Shown in pieces: positions 6,969 through 16,393 of a stretch of 22,641 nucleotides of DNA (position 1 is its first letter; each line of letters opens with the position of its first letter). Source of the stretch: Actinomycetota bacterium (GTDB lineage: Bacteria; Actinomycetota; Actinomycetes; S36-B12; UBA5976); assembly GCA_947447095.1 (NCBI GenBank), contig CANFIL010000004.1:1-22641 (forward strand), written 5' to 3'. The translations under genes were made by a program, and so were the position numbers. Under the pieces are notes generated by a model. That model made no database searches. It saw only the letters and a list, made by a program, of their open reading frames with translations, and was not told the DNA's origin.

Positions 6969-8833
6969 GACTCAATTATCTCGCCAGTAGTCAGATTTAT
7001 GGCCGGCGAAGCCGAAGTTTGCGACTCTAATGCCGTCACAATCTCCATGGCCTGCTTTGGTCCGATTCCTGAGACTTCCGCAATTTCCTCAACAGAGGCT
7101 GCTTTGATCTTCTTCAATGAGCCAAAGTGCGCTAGAAGAGCCTTCTTTCGTACCGGACCAAGGCCTGGCACAGCGTCCAATGCGCTATCCACCATCGATT
7201 TTGAGCGTCGATCGCGATGCAAGGTAATCGCAAATCGGTGGGCTTCATCGCGAACCCGCTGCAACAGGAATAATGCCTCGCTATTTCGAGGGAGCACAAT
7301 CGGATATTGCGCGCCTGGTTGCCAGATTTCTTCCATGCGCTTTGCCAGCCCTACGACATACATGGAACCTAAACCAAGCTCGTTGAGAGCCTGAGCTGCC
7401 GCATTAACTTGAGGTTGGCCACCATCGATAACAAGCAAGTTCGGTCGATAAGGCCGATGCGATTGCTCATTGGTATTTGCGAAATGACGCATCACCACTT
7501 GTTTGATTGACGCTGTGTCATCACGTGGATCCTCAATGATGAATCGCCGATAATCCTTTTTAAACGGCAGACCGTCCTCGAATACGACAAGAGAAGCCAC
7601 GACATTCGTTCCTTGAATATGTGACACGTCAATACATTCGATACGCAGTGGAGCACTGGCGAGTGCGAGCGCTTCTTGTATTTCGGTAAGCGCTTGCGAT
7701 CGTGTCACCAAATCTGACGATCGTTTTGACTTGTGTGACACTAGGGCCTGTTGGGCGTTAGAGACAACGGTTTCCATTAATGTGCGTTTGTCGCCGCGCA
7801 CCGGCACCCGAATGGAAACGTTGGCATTGCGCTCGAAACTCAGTAACTCTTGGACGCTACCCACACTGTCTGCTTCTGTACTCACCAAAATTTCTGTGGG
7901 GATCTCTTCTCCACTAGCAACTGCGTAGACATACATCAAAGCATCAGTCATGAGCGTTGCATCCGTGGCTTCAACTGCATTTTCCATCACAAACCCGCGC
8001 TGTCCCACGATGCGACCATCGCGAACTGTGAATACCTGAACGGCAGACTGCAGATCATCGTGACTGATACCGATGAAATCGGCATTAGTGGCATCAGCGA
8101 GTACGACAGCGCTCTTCTCGCGCACCCGATCCAGTGCAGCAAGATCGTCTCGAAGAACCGAAGCCCGCTCATAGTCTTGAGCGTCAGCCGCAGCCGACAT
8201 ACGCGCTTGGAGATCCTTGATGACATGGGCCGAATTTCCCGACATGAATGACGTTAAATCTTTCACGACTTCGCGGTGTTCAGATTCGCTGATTTTTCCT
8301 ACGCAAGGTGCGGAACAACGATCGATGTGCGCAAGGAGGCACGGCCTACCGGCGGCTTTCGCATTTCGGAATACCCCAGCGGTACAACTTCGCATAGGGA
8401 AAACTCGAAGCAGGTGATCAAGAGTGTCTCGAATCGCCCACGCTTGAACATAAGGACCAAAATACGTAACACCTTTGCGCTTGTCGCCGCGATAGACGAA
8501 CACTCGAGGAAATTCGTCTTGCGTAGAAATAGCCAAATAGGGATACGACTTGTCATCTCGATAACGAACATTGAACACGGGATCAAATTCCTTGATCCAC
8601 GCATACTCAAGCTGTAGAGCTTCAGTCTCATTTCGAACGGTAACCCAGTCAACGGACTCGGCGGTCGTCACCATCGTTTGGGTTCGTGGGTGCAGATCGC
8701 TACCAAAATAGGAGCTCAATCGATTTTTGAGATTCTTGGCCTTGCCGACATAAATAACACGCTCACTGGAATCCCTGAATCGATAAACCCCAGGCGCTGT
8801 CGGCATGTCTTGTGGCTTGTCCGCTGGACGCAT
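6965..8833 (-). CDS. uvrC: Excinuclease ABC subunit UvrC
   Basis: Makes the two incisions either side of a lesion after UvrB loading in nucleotide excision repair. In the 622-residue product I see the N-terminal GIY-YIG nuclease (GVY at 15–17, IYVGKAKNLKNR at 27–38), which makes the 3' cut. Four cysteines (150, 165, 173, 177) sit where UvrC proteins hold an iron–sulfur cluster. A UVR motif for UvrB contact lies at about 204–239. The RNase H-like 5' nuclease follows (IDVSHIQG and VIDGGQPQV, with catalytic Asp residues). Tandem helix-hairpin-helix motifs end the protein (VPGLGPVRKKALL, VSGIGPKQA). It starts two bases after the uvrA stop codon, so the two share a transcript. Confidence 0.97.
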   Translation of the reverse strand: MRPADKPQDMPTAPGVYRFRDSSERVIYVGKAKNLKNRLSSYFGSDLHPRTQTMVTTAESVDWVTVRNETEALQLEYAWIKEFDPVFNVRYRDDKSYPYLAISTQDEFPRVFVYRGDKRKGVTYFGPYVQAWAIRDTLDHLLRVFPMRSCTAGVFRNAKAAGRPCLLAHIDRCSAPCVGKISESEHREVVKDLTSFMSGNSAHVIKDLQARMSAAADAQDYERASVLRDDLAALDRVREKSAVVLADATNADFIGISHDDLQSAVQVFTVRDGRIVGQRGFVMENAVEATDATLMTDALMYVYAVASGEEIPTEILVSTEADSVGSVQELLSFERNANVSIRVPVRGDKRTLMETVVSNAQQALVSHKSKRSSDLVTRSQALTEIQEALALASAPLRIECIDVSHIQGTNVVASLVVFEDGLPFKKDYRRFIIEDPRDDTASIKQVVMRHFANTNEQSHRPYRPNLLVIDGGQPQVNAAAQALNELGLGSMYVVGLAKRMEEIWQPGAQYPIVLPRNSEALFLLQRVRDEAHRFAITLHRDRRSKSMVDSALDAVPGLGPVRKKALLAHFGSLKKIKAASVEEIAEVSGIGPKQAMEIVTALESQTSASPAINLTTGEIIES

Positions 8834-8835
8834 GA

Positions 8836-11676
8836 CTACTTCTTTAGCAGCGGCTTGAGGAATTGCCCTGTGTGAGACGCCTTCACCTTGGCGATGTCTT
8901 CTGGAGTTCCAACAGCAACGACTGTTCCTCCCCCAGAACCACCTTCTGGCCCCATGTCGATGACCCAGTCAGCTGTCTTAATCACATCAAGGTTGTGCTC
9001 GATGACAATGACGGTGTTGCCTTTTTCGACCAGTGAATGAAGAACTGTCAGTAACTTGTTCACGTCTTCAAAATGCAATCCCGTGGTGGGCTCATCGAGC
9101 ACATAGATCGTTCGACCCGTTGATCGCTTTTGCAACTCGGAGGCAAGTTTCACACGCTGCGCTTCACCACCGGACAGCGTTGTTGCAGGCTGCCCAAGTC
9201 GGACATATCCCAATCCAACATCCATCAAGGTTTGCAGATGGCGCGCAATTGGTGGAATAGCAGCGAAAAATTCCAAGCCTTCTTCAATCGGCATGTTCAA
9301 AATGTCTGAGATTGACTTGCCCTTGTAATGCACTTCTAGAGTTTCGCGGTTGTATCGAGCACCATGACACACTTCGCAAGGCACATAAACATCGGGCAAG
9401 AAGTTCATTTCGATTTTAAGAGTTCCGTCGCCCGAACATGACTCACAACGGCCACCTTTTACGTTGAACGAAAAGCGCCCTTGTTGGTACCCGCGCATCT
9501 TCGCTTCCGTTGTCTCGGCGAAGAGCTTGCGGACATGATCAAAGACTCCGGTATAGGTCGCTGGATTTGAACGTGGCGTGCGGCCAATCGGACTTTGGTC
9601 AACGTGTACGACCTTGTCAAGATGCTCAACGCCTTCAACCTTGGTGTGTTTACCAGGAACGGAACGTGCACCATTCAAATCTCGCGCGAGAACGCTGTAC
9701 AAAATGTCATTAACGAGTGTGGACTTACCAGAGCCTGAAACACCCGTAACAGCAACAAAGCAGCCAAGCGGAAAAGTGGCACTGACGTTCTTAAGGTTGT
9801 GTTCTTTCGCTCCCTTAACGACCAGCTGTCTGTCCTTATCGATGGCTCGTCGCTTCTTTGGAACTTCGATCGATCGCTTACCAGAGAGGTATTGGCCCGT
9901 TAACGAAGTCTTGGAGGCAATTAAGTCCTCGTAAGAGCCACTGACTACGACTTCGCCGCCATGTTCTCCTGCGCCAGGGCCAATGTCAACGATCCAATCC
10001 GCAGTTCGGATCGTGTCTTCATCGTGTTCAACCACAATCAAGGTGTTTCCGAGATTACGAAGTCGCACAAGTGTCTCGATCAATCGATGGTTGTCACGCT
10101 GATGAAGACCAATACTCGGCTCATCAAGCACGTACAGCACGCCCACGAGCCCTGAACCAATTTGGGTGGCCAGGCGGATGCGCTGCGCTTCGCCTCCAGC
10201 CAGTGAACCAGCAGATCGTTCCAGAGACAGATAGGAAAGTCCCACATCTACAAGGAATGCCAGACGCTCGTTAACTTCCTTCAACACTCGGTCTGCAATG
10301 GCGCGTTCACGCGCGCCGAGCTTCAAATTCTTCAAGAACTCAGCACATTCACCAATGGGCATTGACGCAATTTCTGCAATGTTCTTATCGCTCAAGGTCA
10401 CCGATAACGAGATCGGCTTGAGGCGTGCTCCAGCACAAGCTGGGCATGGCACCTCACGCATGTATCCAGCGAGCTTGTCGCGAGTCGAATCACTTTCCGA
10501 TTCAGCATGTTTACGCATGACGTAATCGATCGCGCCTTCGAATCCAGTGGAATACGTGCGTTGACGTCCGTATCGATTCTTGTATTTCACATGAACTTCA
10601 TGCCCATGACCATGCAATAGCGCGGACTTTGCTTTAGCCGGCAACTTTTTCCACGGAACGTCAGTTGCGAATTCCATTTCCTTTGCCAACGCTTTGGTCA
10701 AGCGGAAGAAATAATCAAAGATGTGTCCAGACGACCACGGATCGATCGCGCCTTCTTCAAGCGACAGATCCGGATCAGGAACGATGAGCTCAGGATCAAC
10801 TTCCATTTGCGTTCCCAGCCCAGTGCACTCGGTACAGGCACCAAACGGTGAGTTAAAAGAAAACGACCGAGGCTCAAGTTCTTCAAATTGGTTACCGTCA
10901 TAAAGACACACCAAATGTTCGCTGAACATGCGTTCACGTTCTGGATCATCTTCTGGAAGATCGACAAATTCCAGCGTCACGAGCCCTGAAGACAACCGAA
11001 GCGCTGTTTCGACACTGTCAGTGAGGCGGCGGACTGCATCCGGCTTCACTGCCAGGCGATCGACGACTACTTCAATCGTGTGCTTTTCTTGCTTCTTGAG
11101 TTTTGGCACTTCTTCCAAACCGTAGACAACGCCATCAATACGAGCACGAGCGAAACCTTGCGACTGAAGTGAACGGAAAAGCTCGGCGTACTCTCCTTTT
11201 CGCTCGCGAATGATAGGGGCAAGCAGCTGAAACCGCGTGCCTTCCTTAATTTCGAGAATGCGATCAACGATTTGTTGTGGCGACTGACGACTAATTGGTC
11301 GTCCACAATCGGGGCAATGAGGCTTTCCTGCGCGTGCAAACAACAGACGCAGGTAATCGTAGACCTCAGTAATTGTTCCGACGGTTGACCGCGGATTTCG
11401 GTTCGTTGACTTTTGGTCGATAGACACTGCTGGCGATAGGCCCTCAATGAAGTCAACATCCGGCTTGTCCATCTGGCCAAGAAACTGGCGGGCATATGCT
11501 GACAGTGATTCAACGTATCGACGTTGACCTTCAGCAAAGATTGTGTCGAAGGCGAGCGAGGACTTTCCAGAACCGGAAAGCCCAGTAAAAACAATGAGCG
11601 CATCCCGAGGCAAATCCAGACTGACGTCCTTGAGATTATGCTCACGCGCTCCGCGCACGATTAAACGATCAGCCAC
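8836..11676 (-). CDS. uvrA: Excinuclease ABC subunit UvrA
   Basis: Damage-sensing ATPase of nucleotide excision repair. UvrA dimers with UvrB scan DNA, recognise distortion and hand the site to UvrB. The 946-residue product has two ABC ATPase modules, with Walker A loops GLSGSGKSS (32–40) and GVSGSGKST in the second half. Two signature motifs are present (SLAGGEAQRIRLA and TLSGGEAQRVKLA), plus zinc-binding CxxC pairs (CPDC near 121, CTECTG, CPACAG, and CESCSGDG with CEVCHG). The start is GTG, giving the canonical MADRLIVRGAREHNLK. No Shine-Dalgarno lies at working distance; instead a TACCAT hexamer ends six bases before the GTG. It is 56 nt downstream of a terC gene and runs into uvrC. Confidence 0.97.
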   Translation of the reverse strand: MADRLIVRGAREHNLKDVSLDLPRDALIVFTGLSGSGKSSLAFDTIFAEGQRRYVESLSAYARQFLGQMDKPDVDFIEGLSPAVSIDQKSTNRNPRSTVGTITEVYDYLRLLFARAGKPHCPDCGRPISRQSPQQIVDRILEIKEGTRFQLLAPIIRERKGEYAELFRSLQSQGFARARIDGVVYGLEEVPKLKKQEKHTIEVVVDRLAVKPDAVRRLTDSVETALRLSSGLVTLEFVDLPEDDPERERMFSEHLVCLYDGNQFEELEPRSFSFNSPFGACTECTGLGTQMEVDPELIVPDPDLSLEEGAIDPWSSGHIFDYFFRLTKALAKEMEFATDVPWKKLPAKAKSALLHGHGHEVHVKYKNRYGRQRTYSTGFEGAIDYVMRKHAESESDSTRDKLAGYMREVPCPACAGARLKPISLSVTLSDKNIAEIASMPIGECAEFLKNLKLGARERAIADRVLKEVNERLAFLVDVGLSYLSLERSAGSLAGGEAQRIRLATQIGSGLVGVLYVLDEPSIGLHQRDNHRLIETLVRLRNLGNTLIVVEHDEDTIRTADWIVDIGPGAGEHGGEVVVSGSYEDLIASKTSLTGQYLSGKRSIEVPKKRRAIDKDRQLVVKGAKEHNLKNVSATFPLGCFVAVTGVSGSGKSTLVNDILYSVLARDLNGARSVPGKHTKVEGVEHLDKVVHVDQSPIGRTPRSNPATYTGVFDHVRKLFAETTEAKMRGYQQGRFSFNVKGGRCESCSGDGTLKIEMNFLPDVYVPCEVCHGARYNRETLEVHYKGKSISDILNMPIEEGLEFFAAIPPIARHLQTLMDVGLGYVRLGQPATTLSGGEAQRVKLASELQKRSTGRTIYVLDEPTTGLHFEDVNKLLTVLHSLVEKGNTVIVIEHNLDVIKTADWVIDMGPEGGSGGGTVVAVGTPEDIAKVKASHTGQFLKPLLKK

Positions 11677-11682
11677 GATCCA

Positions 11683-11688
11683 ATGGTA
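11683..11688 (-). promoter_or_regulatory. Candidate leaderless -10 element of uvrA
   Basis: TACCAT on the minus strand, followed by TGGATC and then the GTG start codon. The fixed six-base gap would put the first transcribed base at or beside the start codon. There is no recognisable -35. The spacer to terC holds no LexA palindrome that I can see. Confidence 0.45.
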
Positions 11689-11732
11689 TTGCCCACTCCT
11701 TGCCCCTGCAGAGTGGTGTCTGTCGTCTCAGA

Positions 11733-12677
11733 TTACGGTTGAACGGCCTTTTTGTTTGCCCGCAAACTTGCCACCGTAGCGATGCCGAGAATTACCACAA
11801 TGACAAGTAGCGAAACTGACGTTGGGATCTTTGGAATGGTGGAGTTGATTTCATGGAAGTACAAAGCGACCAACTTAAACCCAATGAAAATCAGGATGGC
11901 TGACAAGCCGATGGACAGGTACACCAATTTGTCCAATAGTCCCTTAAGCAAGAAGTACAACGCTCTGAGCCCTAAGAGTGCGAAGGCATTTGCCGCAAAA
12001 ACCAGAAGCGGCTCTGAGGTCACACCATAGGTGGCAGGAATTGAATCGAGTGCAAATAACAAATCGGTACTAGCAATAGCAGCTATAACCAAAAGCAGTG
12101 GTGTGCCTATCCGTTGACCATCGCGACGCAAGAAAACTTTTGTACCGTGATATTCATCCGTAATCGGAATCATCTTTTTTACCATCCGAATCACGGCGTT
12201 ATCTGACGGATGCGGGTCTTCATCGCGATGCTTGAAAAGTGAAATGCCGGTCCAGATCAAAATTGCGCCAAAGATGACAAAAGTGAAAGCAAAGGCATGC
12301 AAAGCTGCCGCACCGATGGCGATAAAGACTGCACGGAAAACCAAGGCCAAAATTACCCCGATAAGCAGAACGCGCTGATGAAGAATGCTCGGCACTGCAA
12401 ACTGAGTCAAGATGATGACAAAAATGAAAAGGTTGTCGATTGAGAGTGACTTTTCCACCAGATATGCAGCAAAGTACTCGGTTCCAAATTCGGAACCATG
12501 AGAGAACCACACCCATGCACCAAATGCCACGGCGACTGCAACATAGAAAATGGACCAGAGCGCGGCTTCTGTAAAAAGCACATCATGCGGCTTGCGGCTT
12601 ACGAGAACAAAATCCAGCCCGATGAGCAATCCAATAATGGCAACAAGACCGACCCAAATTGAAATACCAACGTCCAT
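11733..12677 (-). CDS. TerC/Alx-family integral membrane protein (copy 1, probable metal exporter)
   Basis: TerC-family proteins are multi-pass membrane proteins. Characterised members (E. coli Alx, Bacillus MeeF/MeeY) export or handle manganese; others are linked to tellurite resistance. The 314-residue product is hydrophobic, with about eight to nine membrane segments. The family's acidic intramembrane motifs are present: S-I-D-N-L-F-I-F (Asp81) and T-D-L-L-F-A-L-D-S-I-P-A (Asp205, Asp211). A charged cytosolic loop at about 150–190 contains DEYHGTKVF. The ATG has a clear Shine-Dalgarno (AAGGAGAA). It follows copy 2 by 16 nt. The two copies share gene order, motifs and loop layout, so they look like an old tandem duplication. 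Manganese as substrate is inference from the family. Confidence 0.9.
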   Translation of the reverse strand: MDVGISIWVGLVAIIGLLIGLDFVLVSRKPHDVLFTEAALWSIFYVAVAVAFGAWVWFSHGSEFGTEYFAAYLVEKSLSIDNLFIFVIILTQFAVPSILHQRVLLIGVILALVFRAVFIAIGAAALHAFAFTFVIFGAILIWTGISLFKHRDEDPHPSDNAVIRMVKKMIPITDEYHGTKVFLRRDGQRIGTPLLLVIAAIASTDLLFALDSIPATYGVTSEPLLVFAANAFALLGLRALYFLLKGLLDKLVYLSIGLSAILIFIGFKLVALYFHEINSTIPKIPTSVSLLVIVVILGIATVASLRANKKAVQP

Positions 12678-12693
12678 ACCGAACTTCTCCTTG

Positions 12694-13734
12694 TCAGGAT
12701 TCGTCGATCTCGAAGTGCTTCAAAGCCTCACCCCGAACATCGAGCGAATCTTCTAGCACTTCAGCTAGCTGGGATTGCTGTGCCCGCTCTGGATGCTTCT
12801 TCAGCACCCAGAGGCTTGACATAACTGTTACCCCTAAAGTCGCTGCGATAAACATCAAACTTTGCTGAATCGAAATATGCGGAACGTGAATTTCCGTTGT
12901 TCCTCCGAGAGCCTCAAGGAACAATTTGATGGCGATAAAGCCCAAAATTAGCGCTAATCCCTTGGATAAGAAAATTATTCGATCCAAAACGCCATTGAGC
13001 AGAAAATAGAGCTGACGTAGCCCCATAAGTGCAAATGCATTCGCCATAAACACGAGATATGGCTCCCGAGTTAATCCGAAGATGGCAGGAATGGAATCAA
13101 GGGCAAACATGAGATCTGTTGTTCCGACGGCAAACATCACCAACACCATTGGGGTGTAAAGACGCTTTCCTTCTTTACGGATTGCGAACTGGGAACCGTG
13201 ATATTCACGAGTGAACGAAAATCTCCGTTCCATGAGTCGCACTAGTGAGTTCCCATCGGCATCCGGCTCCTCTTCACCTGAGCGCCATACCGACAGAGCT
13301 GTGTATAAGAGAAAGGCTGCAAAGAGAAAAAACGTGGCTTCAAAGCGCTGAATCGCTGCAGCGCCAACCGCGATGAGAACGCCTCGAAGAAGAATTGCCA
13401 GAGCAACACCGACGAGAAGTACGCGATGCTTTTGCTCATTTGGCACCGCAAACGACGACATCAACACGATAAAAACAAATAAGTTGTCAACGGAAAGGCT
13501 GTACTCAGTCACCCACCCAGCCAGGAATTCAGCGGACGCGGACGTATCTGGATAGTGAATACGAAGAAACACAGCGAACGCAAGTGCCGCAAGAACGTAA
13601 AAGATTACCCACCGTGTTGCCTCTTTCGCTGTGAAAGCGTGTGAGTTGGCATCAACAAGGACGAAGTCAACAACGAAGACCGCCACAAGCGCAACGATCG
13701 TGACCACCCACGTGGTCATTGAAATATCAAGCAT
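12694..13734 (-). CDS. TerC/Alx-family integral membrane protein (copy 2)
   Basis: Paralogue of the adjacent gene and also a predicted metal (manganese) exporter. The 346-residue product has the same layout: S-V-D-N-L-F-V-F (Asp83), a charged loop containing TREYHGSQF, and T-D-L-M-F-A-L-D-S-I-P-A (Asp207, Asp213). It differs by a hydrophilic C-terminal tail of about 35 residues (from LKKHPERAQQS to FEIDES) that probably lies in the cytosol. The ATG at 13734 overlaps the uvrB stop by 8 nt, with an AGAGG stretch upstream as a possible ribosome site. No manganese riboswitch of the yybP-ykoY type could fit, because its 5' side lies inside uvrB. Confidence 0.9.
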   Translation of the reverse strand: MLDISMTTWVVTIVALVAVFVVDFVLVDANSHAFTAKEATRWVIFYVLAALAFAVFLRIHYPDTSASAEFLAGWVTEYSLSVDNLFVFIVLMSSFAVPNEQKHRVLLVGVALAILLRGVLIAVGAAAIQRFEATFFLFAAFLLYTALSVWRSGEEEPDADGNSLVRLMERRFSFTREYHGSQFAIRKEGKRLYTPMVLVMFAVGTTDLMFALDSIPAIFGLTREPYLVFMANAFALMGLRQLYFLLNGVLDRIIFLSKGLALILGFIAIKLFLEALGGTTEIHVPHISIQQSLMFIAATLGVTVMSSLWVLKKHPERAQQSQLAEVLEDSLDVRGEALKHFEIDES

Positions 13735-15799
13735 GTCCAGCCTCTGTCATTTGGCGAAGTTCTCGCTTGAGGTCGCCAATTTCATCCCGCAATCGTGCAG
13801 CAAGCTCAAACTGTAGTTCACTCGCAGCAGTATGCATCTGCTCAGACAGTTGATCTATCAAATCTGCTAGATCCTTGGCAGGAATACTTCGCAAACTTTC
13901 ACGAGCAGATTCAGGAACACCCTTACCCCGCACATTGGACATGAACTCTTCGGTATCCGCATCTTCCTTGGAAATTAGGTCCGTTATGTCGGCAATTTTC
14001 TTTCGAAGCGGTTGAGGATCAATGCCATGGGCAGTGTTGTATGCGATTTGCTTGGCACGGCGGCGGTTTGTTTCATCAATTGCTACGCGCATTGAGTCAG
14101 TGATCTTGTCGGCATACATATGCACCTGACCCGACACGTTTCGGGCCGCGCGACCAATGGTCTGGATCAGACTTCGCTCACTGCGCAAGAAGCCTTCTTT
14201 GTCGGCGTCCAAAATGGCTACAAGCGAGACTTCTGGGAGATCGAGACCTTCACGCAATAAGTTAATGCCGATGAGAACGTCGTATTCACCAAGTCGAAGT
14301 TCCCGAAGAAGTTCAACGCGGCGGAGTGTGTCCACTTCCGAGTGCAGATAGCGCACCCTGATCCCCTGCTCCAACAAGTAGTCGGTGAGGTCTTCAGACA
14401 TTTTCTTCGTCAATGTCGTGACGAGAACACGTTCATTGATTGCTGTGCGTAGGCGAATTTCATGGATGAGATCATCAATTTGACCCTGAGTTGGCTTGAC
14501 CACGATCTCGGGATCAAGCAAGCCCGTCGGGCGAATGACTTGCTCAACTACGTCTCCCCCAACTTTTTCGAGTTCGTATTTGCCAGGAGTGGCAGAAAGG
14601 TAAACCGTCTGACCGATTCGCTCAAGAAATTCATTCCACTTCAATGGACGATTGTCCATCGCGCTAGGAAGACGGAAGCCATGTTCAACCAACGTACGTT
14701 TACGAGATGCATCTCCTTCGTACATGGCACCAATTTGTGAGACAGTCACGTGACTTTCATCGATGACAAGCAAGAAATCTTCTGGAAAATAATCGAGCAA
14801 GCAGTTTGGCGCTGAACCAGCTTCACGACCATCAATGTGGCGTGAATAATTTTCAATCCCTGAGCAGAAACCCAGGTTTTGCATCATTTCAATGTCGTAT
14901 GCAGTGCGCATTTTCAGGCGTTGAGCTTCGAGCAACTTACCCTGGCCCTCAAGTTCGTCGAGTCTGACGGCAAGTTCGTCCTCAATGCCCTTGATGGCTG
15001 TTGCCATTCGCTCGGGGCCAGCGGTGTAATGCGTGGCTGGGAAAATGTAAAGCTCAGTGTCATCCGTGAGGATTTCGCCAGTTACCGGGTGCAGCGACAT
15101 CAGTCGATCAATGTCATCGCCAAACATTTCGATTCGAACTGGATGTTCTTCATATACGGGATAGATCTCGACTGTGTCTCCGCGCACTCGGAAAGTTCCG
15201 CGGGTAAAAGCAATGTCATTTCGCGCATATTGGATATCTACCAATTGGCGAAGCAAAGCGTCGCGGCTAATGCTCTGGCCAACGCGCAGACGAATCATCC
15301 GATCGACGTACTCCTGCGGTGTTCCTAGGCCATAAATACAACTCACAGAAGCAACAACAACGACATCGCGCCTAGTCAGCAAACTGTTTGTGGCGCTGTG
15401 ACGTAAACGCTCAACTTCCTCATTGATGGACGAATCCTTTTCAATAAAGGTGTCAGATTGCGGAATGTACGCCTCAGGTTGGTAGTAGTCGTAATACGAA
15501 ACGAAATACTCCACCGCATTGTTTGGAAGTAATTCTCGGAACTCATTTGCAAGCTGGGCTGCCAGGGTTTTATTTGGCGCCAAAACTAAGGTTGGCCGCT
15601 GCACCTCTTCGATGAGCCAGGCGGTCGTAGCACTTTTTCCTGTGCCAGTCGCACCCAGAAGTACGATGTCTTGCTCCCCTGCACGAATGCGCTGGGCCAG
15701 ATCTGCAATGGCTGTTGGTTGGTCACCAGAAGGGACAAATTCGCTGATAACTTCAAACGGCGCGACCTTGCGCTGCAAATCAGTAATCGGACGAACCAT
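13727..15799 (-). CDS. uvrB: Excinuclease ABC subunit UvrB
   Basis: Helicase-like core of the nucleotide excision repair complex: it receives damaged DNA from UvrA, verifies the lesion and recruits UvrC. The 690-residue product has Walker A GATGTGKS (49–56), the beta-hairpin region for strand clamping (YFVSYYDYYQPEAYIPQSD), the Walker B/DEAD-like DESH, helicase motifs later in the protein (LHSEVDTLRR, LREGLDLPEV, QTIGRAARN), and a C-terminal UVR motif (about 645–685) that binds UvrC. The ATG at 15799 has no Shine-Dalgarno, but a TAGTCT hexamer ends six bases upstream. It lies 9 nt after coaE and overlaps the first terC by 8 nt. Confidence 0.97.
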   Translation of the reverse strand: MVRPITDLQRKVAPFEVISEFVPSGDQPTAIADLAQRIRAGEQDIVLLGATGTGKSATTAWLIEEVQRPTLVLAPNKTLAAQLANEFRELLPNNAVEYFVSYYDYYQPEAYIPQSDTFIEKDSSINEEVERLRHSATNSLLTRRDVVVVASVSCIYGLGTPQEYVDRMIRLRVGQSISRDALLRQLVDIQYARNDIAFTRGTFRVRGDTVEIYPVYEEHPVRIEMFGDDIDRLMSLHPVTGEILTDDTELYIFPATHYTAGPERMATAIKGIEDELAVRLDELEGQGKLLEAQRLKMRTAYDIEMMQNLGFCSGIENYSRHIDGREAGSAPNCLLDYFPEDFLLVIDESHVTVSQIGAMYEGDASRKRTLVEHGFRLPSAMDNRPLKWNEFLERIGQTVYLSATPGKYELEKVGGDVVEQVIRPTGLLDPEIVVKPTQGQIDDLIHEIRLRTAINERVLVTTLTKKMSEDLTDYLLEQGIRVRYLHSEVDTLRRVELLRELRLGEYDVLIGINLLREGLDLPEVSLVAILDADKEGFLRSERSLIQTIGRAARNVSGQVHMYADKITDSMRVAIDETNRRRAKQIAYNTAHGIDPQPLRKKIADITDLISKEDADTEEFMSNVRGKGVPESARESLRSIPAKDLADLIDQLSEQMHTAASELQFELAARLRDEIGDLKRELRQMTEAGHA

Positions 15800-15805
15800 G
15801 ACTAC

Positions 15806-15811
15806 AGACTA
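15806..15811 (-). promoter_or_regulatory. Candidate leaderless -10 element of uvrB
   Basis: TAGTCT on the minus strand, followed by GTAGTC and the ATG. The first three bases are the coaE stop codon, so the promoter is embedded in the end of the preceding gene. There is no clear -35. Confidence 0.4.
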
Positions 15812-16387
15812 CGCCGTGATTGCATTCCAGACAGTTTCACATTGCAACCGGAGATCCTCTAAGTCACCATCATTATTGATTTCATAAGTGGCTAGTGCAG
15901 CACGTTCCACATCAGAAGCTTGATGCCCCATGCGCGCCGTGGCATCATCACGGGAAACGCCGCGGGACTCAAGACGTTCCAACCTCAACTCCAGCGGACT
16001 ATGAACGACTATCACGGCATCAAACTGTGACTCCAGACGTTTTTCGACCAGCAGAGGCACGTCATAGATCACCACAGCGTCATCCGACAATGACGAACGA
16101 ATAGCGCTGACTCTTCGAGCCACTTCAGGATGCACCAAGCTCTCTAACTTCACTCGGAGCTCATCATCGGAAAATACTTTGGCAGCCAACGCTTGGCGGT
16201 CCAATTCCCCACTCACTACTAGTCCGGGGCCAAATGCTAATTCAATTTGCGGCAACAGCGGACTGTTACTTCCAAGTGCCGCTCGAGCTTGCTCATCGGC
16301 ATCAATAACAACGGCACCAAGGTCCATGAAGATTTTGGCAGCCGTAGATTTGCCCGAGCCAATTCCGCCCGTTAGTCCGATGTACAC
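15809..16387 (-). CDS. coaE: Dephospho-CoA kinase
   Basis: Phosphorylates the 3'-hydroxyl of dephospho-CoA, the last step of coenzyme A synthesis. The 192-residue product begins V-Y-I-G-L-T-G-G-I-G-S-G-K-S-T, the P-loop placed right at the N-terminus as is usual. It then has DADEQAR (substrate Asp), LVHPEVARR and VIYDVPLLVEKR (lid and CoA site). I chose the GTG at 16387. A longer frame from the GTG at 16405 would put the start codon in the last bases of the rpsA terminator stem and add five unneeded residues. The chosen start has TATTGT ending six bases upstream and gives the usual family N-terminus. It sits between rpsA and uvrB, as in mycobacteria. Confidence 0.93.
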   Translation of the reverse strand: MYIGLTGGIGSGKSTAAKIFMDLGAVVIDADEQARAALGSNSPLLPQIELAFGPGLVVSGELDRQALAAKVFSDDELRVKLESLVHPEVARRVSAIRSSLSDDAVVIYDVPLLVEKRLESQFDAVIVVHSPLELRLERLESRGVSRDDATARMGHQASDVERAALATYEINNDGDLEDLRLQCETVWNAITA

Positions 16388-16393
16388 AAGCCC

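Noticed and set aside
11677..11732. Possible LexA box before uvrA
   Set aside because: I found no CGAAC-N4-GTTCG-like palindrome here or directly upstream of uvrB. A bulged stem (CACTC-TGC / GCA-AG-GAGTG) is present but has no T-run, so it is not a terminator either.
12678..12693. Manganese riboswitch (yybP-ykoY) before the terC genes
   Set aside because: The gap is just 16 nt, and the other terC gene overlaps uvrB. There is no room for the structure.
14879..15328. A 149-codon open frame on the plus strand inside uvrB
   Set aside because: Antisense to a conserved helicase gene, without recognisable domains.
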